DNA from: Streptomyces sp. NBC_00878
GTDB lineage: Bacteria; Actinomycetota; Actinomycetes; Streptomycetales; Streptomycetaceae
DNA length: 64,000 nucleotides
NCBI RefSeq assembly: GCF_026341515.1
Contig: NZ_JAPEOK010000001.1
Location: forward strand, 3,534,001 to 3,598,000
Direction: 5' to 3'
In this document: positions 61,916 to 64,000 of the stretch, piece by piece
How the letters are laid out: every line of letters starts with the position of its first letter
Position numbering within the stretch: the stretch's first letter is position 1
Program-made: the position numbers and the translations under genes
The notes under the pieces: generated by a model
Told to the model about the DNA's origin: nothing
Database searches by the model: none
The model's input: only the letters and a program-made list of their open reading frames with translations

Positions 61916-62239
61916 TTACTGCATGACCGCCATGGCCAGAGCGCGGCGCGCGCGGCGCGACGCGCGCTCGGCCCGGCGCTGCATGCGGCGGGCCGTCACC
62001 AGGCGCATCGCCCGGCGTTCCTGCTCCGCCTCATGCAGCCGGTCGTGCATATGCGCACGAGCCAGGGCTTCTGGGATGAGTTGCATCTCTCGGGTCCTGT
62101 TCTGGCGCGTGTCATGCGCGCCGGTGGAGGTGAAGTCTGGAATTGCGGAGCCGGCGGGCTCGCTGGTGGACGGCTTCATCGGGACCTGCTTCTTGGGGTC
62201 GTGCGTCAGGGGGCGATCGATCGTTCCTAGGGTGTTCAT
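61916..62239 (-). CDS. Small Arg-rich protein coupled to wblC
   Basis: 107 residues; no family recognised. N-terminal half Pro/Thr-rich (MNTLGTIDRPLTHDPKKQVPMKPSTSEPAG), C-terminal half a long basic helix (RARAHMHDRLHEAEQERRAMRLVTARRMQRRAERASRRARRALAMA). ATG 62239 overlaps the wblC stop (ATGA), so it is made with WblC. Soluble and probably nucleic-acid or ribosome binding by its charge; inference only. Confidence 0.72.
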   Translation of the reverse strand: MNTLGTIDRPLTHDPKKQVPMKPSTSEPAGSAIPDFTSTGAHDTRQNRTREMQLIPEALARAHMHDRLHEAEQERRAMRLVTARRMQRRAERASRRARRALAMAVMQ

Positions 62240-62604
62240 GCCGCAACCGGGTTCTTGCGCGGGCGGCCACGCGGCCGCTTCCGGGCGACAACGACACCCT
62301 GGACGAAGAGTTCGCCGCCCCAGACGCCCCAGGGCTCACGCCGCTCCTTGGCGCCGGCGAGGCAGGCCTCGATCAGCGGGCAGGTGCGGCAGAGGGACTT
62401 GGCGTACTCGACATCGGCCGGCGACTCGGCGAAGAAGACCTCCGGGTCGTAGGAGCGGCAGGGGACGGGCACGCCGAGGTTCTCGATGGCGTCGTCGAGC
62501 GCGGTGAGCGCAGTGAGCGGGGTCAAGGTGGAGTCCTCCGTGAGGCCGGGCGGGGCGATCGTTTCGGAAGGCGGTACGGACGGGGCGTGCGCTTCGAGTT
62601 GCAC
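62236..62604 (-). CDS. wblC: WhiB-family regulator WblC (WhiB7 orthologue)
   Basis: Iron-sulfur transcription factor that turns on intrinsic resistance to translation-targeting antibiotics by binding SigA/HrdB at promoters. 122 residues. The four Cys ligands: VPVPCRSYD, then CRTCPLIEAC. The turn EPWGVWGGELF and the AT-hook PRGRPRKNP mark the WhiB7/WblC subgroup. GTG 62604 after GAGGAAG gives VQLEAHAPSVPP. The leader (62605-63200) carries an upstream ORF and a terminator. Confidence 0.93.
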   Translation of the reverse strand: MQLEAHAPSVPPSETIAPPGLTEDSTLTPLTALTALDDAIENLGVPVPCRSYDPEVFFAESPADVEYAKSLCRTCPLIEACLAGAKERREPWGVWGGELFVQGVVVARKRPRGRPRKNPVAA

Positions 62605-62707
62605 GGTTGGTCTTCCTCGTCTGGTCGTGCCGGCCGGTTGGCCGGTTGGCGGCTGGTACCGGGTTCTTTTCTTGTCCCGAGGCCCCTTCGCTCTGTTGTC
62701 CCTGATC

Positions 62708-62755
62708 GGGGACAAACAGAAGGGCCGCGGATCCCGGGTGGGGTTCCGCGGCCCT
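62708..62755 (-). terminator. Attenuator terminator in the wblC leader
   Basis: AGGGCCGCGGA (62721-62731) and TCCGCGGCCCT (62745-62755), 11-bp stem, followed on the minus strand by TCTGTTTGTCCCC, a U-rich release region. It lies ~105 bp before the wblC start and after the upstream ORF, fitting the known WhiB7 transcription attenuation. Confidence 0.8.
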
Positions 62756-62765
62756 GAAGGCGCCG

Positions 62766-62784
62766 GCCTGATCGTCGATCAGGC
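62766..62784 (-). promoter_or_regulatory. Small hairpin spanning the upstream-ORF stop
   Basis: GCCTGATC-GTC-GATCAGGC (62766-62784): an 8-bp stem whose half contains the stop (62779-62781). A ribosome stalled or ending here would block it, so it may link translation to the terminator 10 bp downstream. Confidence 0.5.
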
Positions 62785-63093
62785 TGGATCACTCCAGGGT
62801 TCAGGCCCACGGAAGGCCCACATCGTGTGGTGCGACTGCTTGGCGGCTCCGGCACCGGCAGCCTCAAAGGCATAGGCCTTCGCCTGTGCCTCTACTGCTT
62901 CCAGTGCCTTCATCGGTCGCTCATTGCGCTCACGGACAGGGAGTCCCGCGAGAGACATGGAGGACGCCGGCCGGACGGCAGGGGCGCCGGACAGACCGGT
63001 GCCCAGGTTCGAGAAGCCGAGCAGGCACGTGGAGACGACCGAGCGATCGGTCAATTTGGCAGTGGTGACGGAGCTGCTGTTGATGCTGATCAC
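62779..63093 (-). CDS. 104-codon upstream ORF in the wblC leader
   Basis: GTG 63093 is preceded by GAGGAGG (63103-63109) with good spacing. The product (VISINSSSVTTAKLTDRSVVSTCLLGFSNLGTGLSG... to HHTMWAFRGPEPWSDPA) is Ser/Ala-rich without known domain and has two Trp close to the end. It ends 23 bp before the attenuator stem. whiB7/wblC genes in actinobacteria carry upstream ORFs that couple translation stress to read-through; this one is longer than most such leaders I know, so it may also make a functional protein. Confidence 0.75.
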   Translation of the reverse strand: MISINSSSVTTAKLTDRSVVSTCLLGFSNLGTGLSGAPAVRPASSMSLAGLPVRERNERPMKALEAVEAQAKAYAFEAAGAGAAKQSHHTMWAFRGPEPWSDPA

Positions 63094-63158
63094 GGGAATC
63101 GCCTCCTCTCGGCGTCTCTGGGGTCCGGGGTGAGCCGGGCCGACGGTTATTAAGTACA

Positions 63159-63199
63159 GCACGGAACCAGGGCCTTCGAGAAGGCCGCCGCTTCCGTGC
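63159..63199 (-). other. Leader hairpin at the 5' end of the wblC transcript
   Basis: GCACGGAA (63159-63166) with TTCCGTGC (63192-63199), and inner GGCCTTC (63171-63177) with GAAGGCC (63180-63186). It begins at the predicted start of transcription and may stabilise the mRNA. Confidence 0.6.
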
Positions 63200-63204
63200 T
63201 TTAG

Positions 63205-63244
63205 AACCTATGGGGATTGCTGGGGCATGCGCAAACTATTTTTT
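63205..63244 (-). promoter_or_regulatory. wblC promoter with upstream A/T tract
   Basis: On the minus strand TTGCGC (-35, 63234-63229), 18-bp spacer, TAGGTT (-10, 63210-63205), and AAAAAATAGT (63244-63235) directly upstream of the -35. WhiB7-type promoters need an A/T-rich patch there for the AT-hook, so this fits autoregulation by WblC. Confidence 0.78.
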
Positions 63245-63257
63245 CGACGAGTTTGAA

Positions 63258-64000
63258 TCAGTCGCCGTCCTCACCACTCTCAAGCTCTTGACCTGCACAG
63301 ATGGCGAGTACGTCGGCTCCGTAGCGGTTCAGCTTGCGGGCGCGGACGCCTGGGATGCGGGTCAGCTCAGCCGGAGTGGACGGCACCGCTTCGGCGATGG
63401 CCATCAGTGTCTTGTCCGTGAAGACGCAGAAGTCCGGCTGACCGCTGCGCTCCGCCTGCACCGCCCGCCAGTCGCGCAACCGCTCGTAGAGGCCCTCGTC
63501 CATGTCGGAGGGGCAGTCCTCGCAACGCATCAGTTTCATCTCGCCGGCTTCGTTGAGGGTGCGGCCGCAGACCCGGCAGCGGGCGGGGGTGCGGTTTGCC
63601 CGTCGGGGGACGCCGGGAACGCTGCCCGGAGCGCCGCGCTCGATACCGCCCGAGCCACCGGGGCCTGCTGTGCCGCCGCGGTTCGCCGTGGTGACGGAGC
63701 CGGGGCGCAGTCCGTCGAGGAAGCGGCTGGGGCGCCGGTTGGGCCGACCGCCGGGTGAGCGGGACAGGGCCCAGGAGACGGAGAGGTGTTCTCTGGCTCG
63801 GGTGACGCCGACGTAGAGGAGACGGCGCTCCTCCTCGATCTGTTCGTCGGTCTTCGCGTAGGTGATCGGCATCATGCCTTCGGCGACACCGACCAGGAAC
63901 ACGACGTCCCACTCCAGGCCCTTGGCGGAGTGGAGGGAGGCGAGGGTGACGCCCTGGACGGTCGGGGCGTGCTGGGCGCCGGCGCGTTCGTCGAGTTCGG
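63258..64000 (-). CDS. uvrD2: ATP-dependent DNA helicase UvrD2 (5' end outside window)
   Basis: Last ~247 codons of an SF1 helicase in DNA repair. Seen: ASLHSAKGLEWDVVFLVGVAEGMMPI (motif V region), EEERRLLYVGVTRAREHLSVSWA (motif VI), a Pro/Gly/Arg-rich linker, a four-Cys zinc site (CRVCGRTLNEAGEMKLMRCEDC), and an HRDC domain (ERLRDWRAVQAERSGQPDFCVFTDKTLMAIAEAVPSTPAELTRIPGV). The HRDC and Cys site are typical of actinobacterial UvrD2. Ends 57 bp from the start of the wblC leader region. Confidence 0.92.
   Translation of the reverse strand, partial: ELDERAGAQHAPTVQGVTLASLHSAKGLEWDVVFLVGVAEGMMPITYAKTDEQIEEERRLLYVGVTRAREHLSVSWALSRSPGGRPNRRPSRFLDGLRPGSVTTANRGGTAGPGGSGGIERGAPGSVPGVPRRANRTPARCRVCGRTLNEAGEMKLMRCEDCPSDMDEGLYERLRDWRAVQAERSGQPDFCVFTDKTLMAIAEAVPSTPAELTRIPGVRARKLNRYGADVLAICAGQELESGEDGD

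Overview
The window is high-GC actinobacterial chromosome, almost certainly Streptomyces. The evidence is dasR/dasA, the B12-riboswitch-controlled nrdABS operon, sigR-rsrA with its two start codons, wblC, GTG starts, and the gene order, which matches my memory of the S. coelicolor SCO5188-SCO5232 segment in reverse. I ran no database search; family calls come from motifs and recognised sequence.

Layout. 1-2016: divergent dasA (cut by the window edge) and dasR with DasR sites between them. 2216-6695: two two-gene transport units for small carboxylates (CstA-YbdD and DUF3311-MctP). 6933-8544: nucleoside hydrolase and a GNAT acetyltransferase. 8630-13597: cobalamin riboswitch then nrdA-nrdB-nrdS. 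13627-18397: peptide deformylase, a TPR protein and two HD-domain membrane proteins. 18636-19798: rsrA and sigR, with a sigma-R promoter at 19857-19882. 19890-27077: housekeeping block (alpha/beta hydrolase, SRAP, M50-like peptidase, aroA, rsgA, SMR transporter, TetR, hisN).

27064-41399 is an actinomycete integrative and conjugative element (AICE) of about 14.3 kb, bounded by a 14-bp direct repeat formed by the 3' end of hisN. It carries int, xis, an iteron-rich putative origin, a DUF3987 replication protein, a CxC/zinc small protein, a prim-pol, an orphan C5 DNA methyltransferase, an FtsK-like translocase next to a repeat-rich clt candidate, and a translationally coupled transfer operon (zinc proteins, SpdB-like, Pycsar-effector-like, DUF6284). 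A GntR repressor gene and a leaderless SAM-methyltransferase gene are transcribed divergently from one of three matching operators. Genes are ordered as in pSAM2-type elements: recombination, replication, transfer, regulation.

41572-64000 returns to chromosome: CBS protein, Fur-family regulator, two initiator tRNA genes bracketing a Sel1-repeat gene, UPF0182 membrane protein, PPA1309 protein, PDZ/Lon-like protease, MoaE, an SDR, a zinc metalloprotease, NUDIX, a three-gene AIM24/TerD cluster, YgjP-like peptidase, a ThiF-like protein with a TTA codon, an ABC1 kinase, then wblC with a long attenuator leader (104-codon upstream ORF, terminator, AT-rich autoregulatory promoter) and the 3' part of uvrD2. 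Two families of dispersed intergenic repeats recur in the chromosomal part and are absent from the element.
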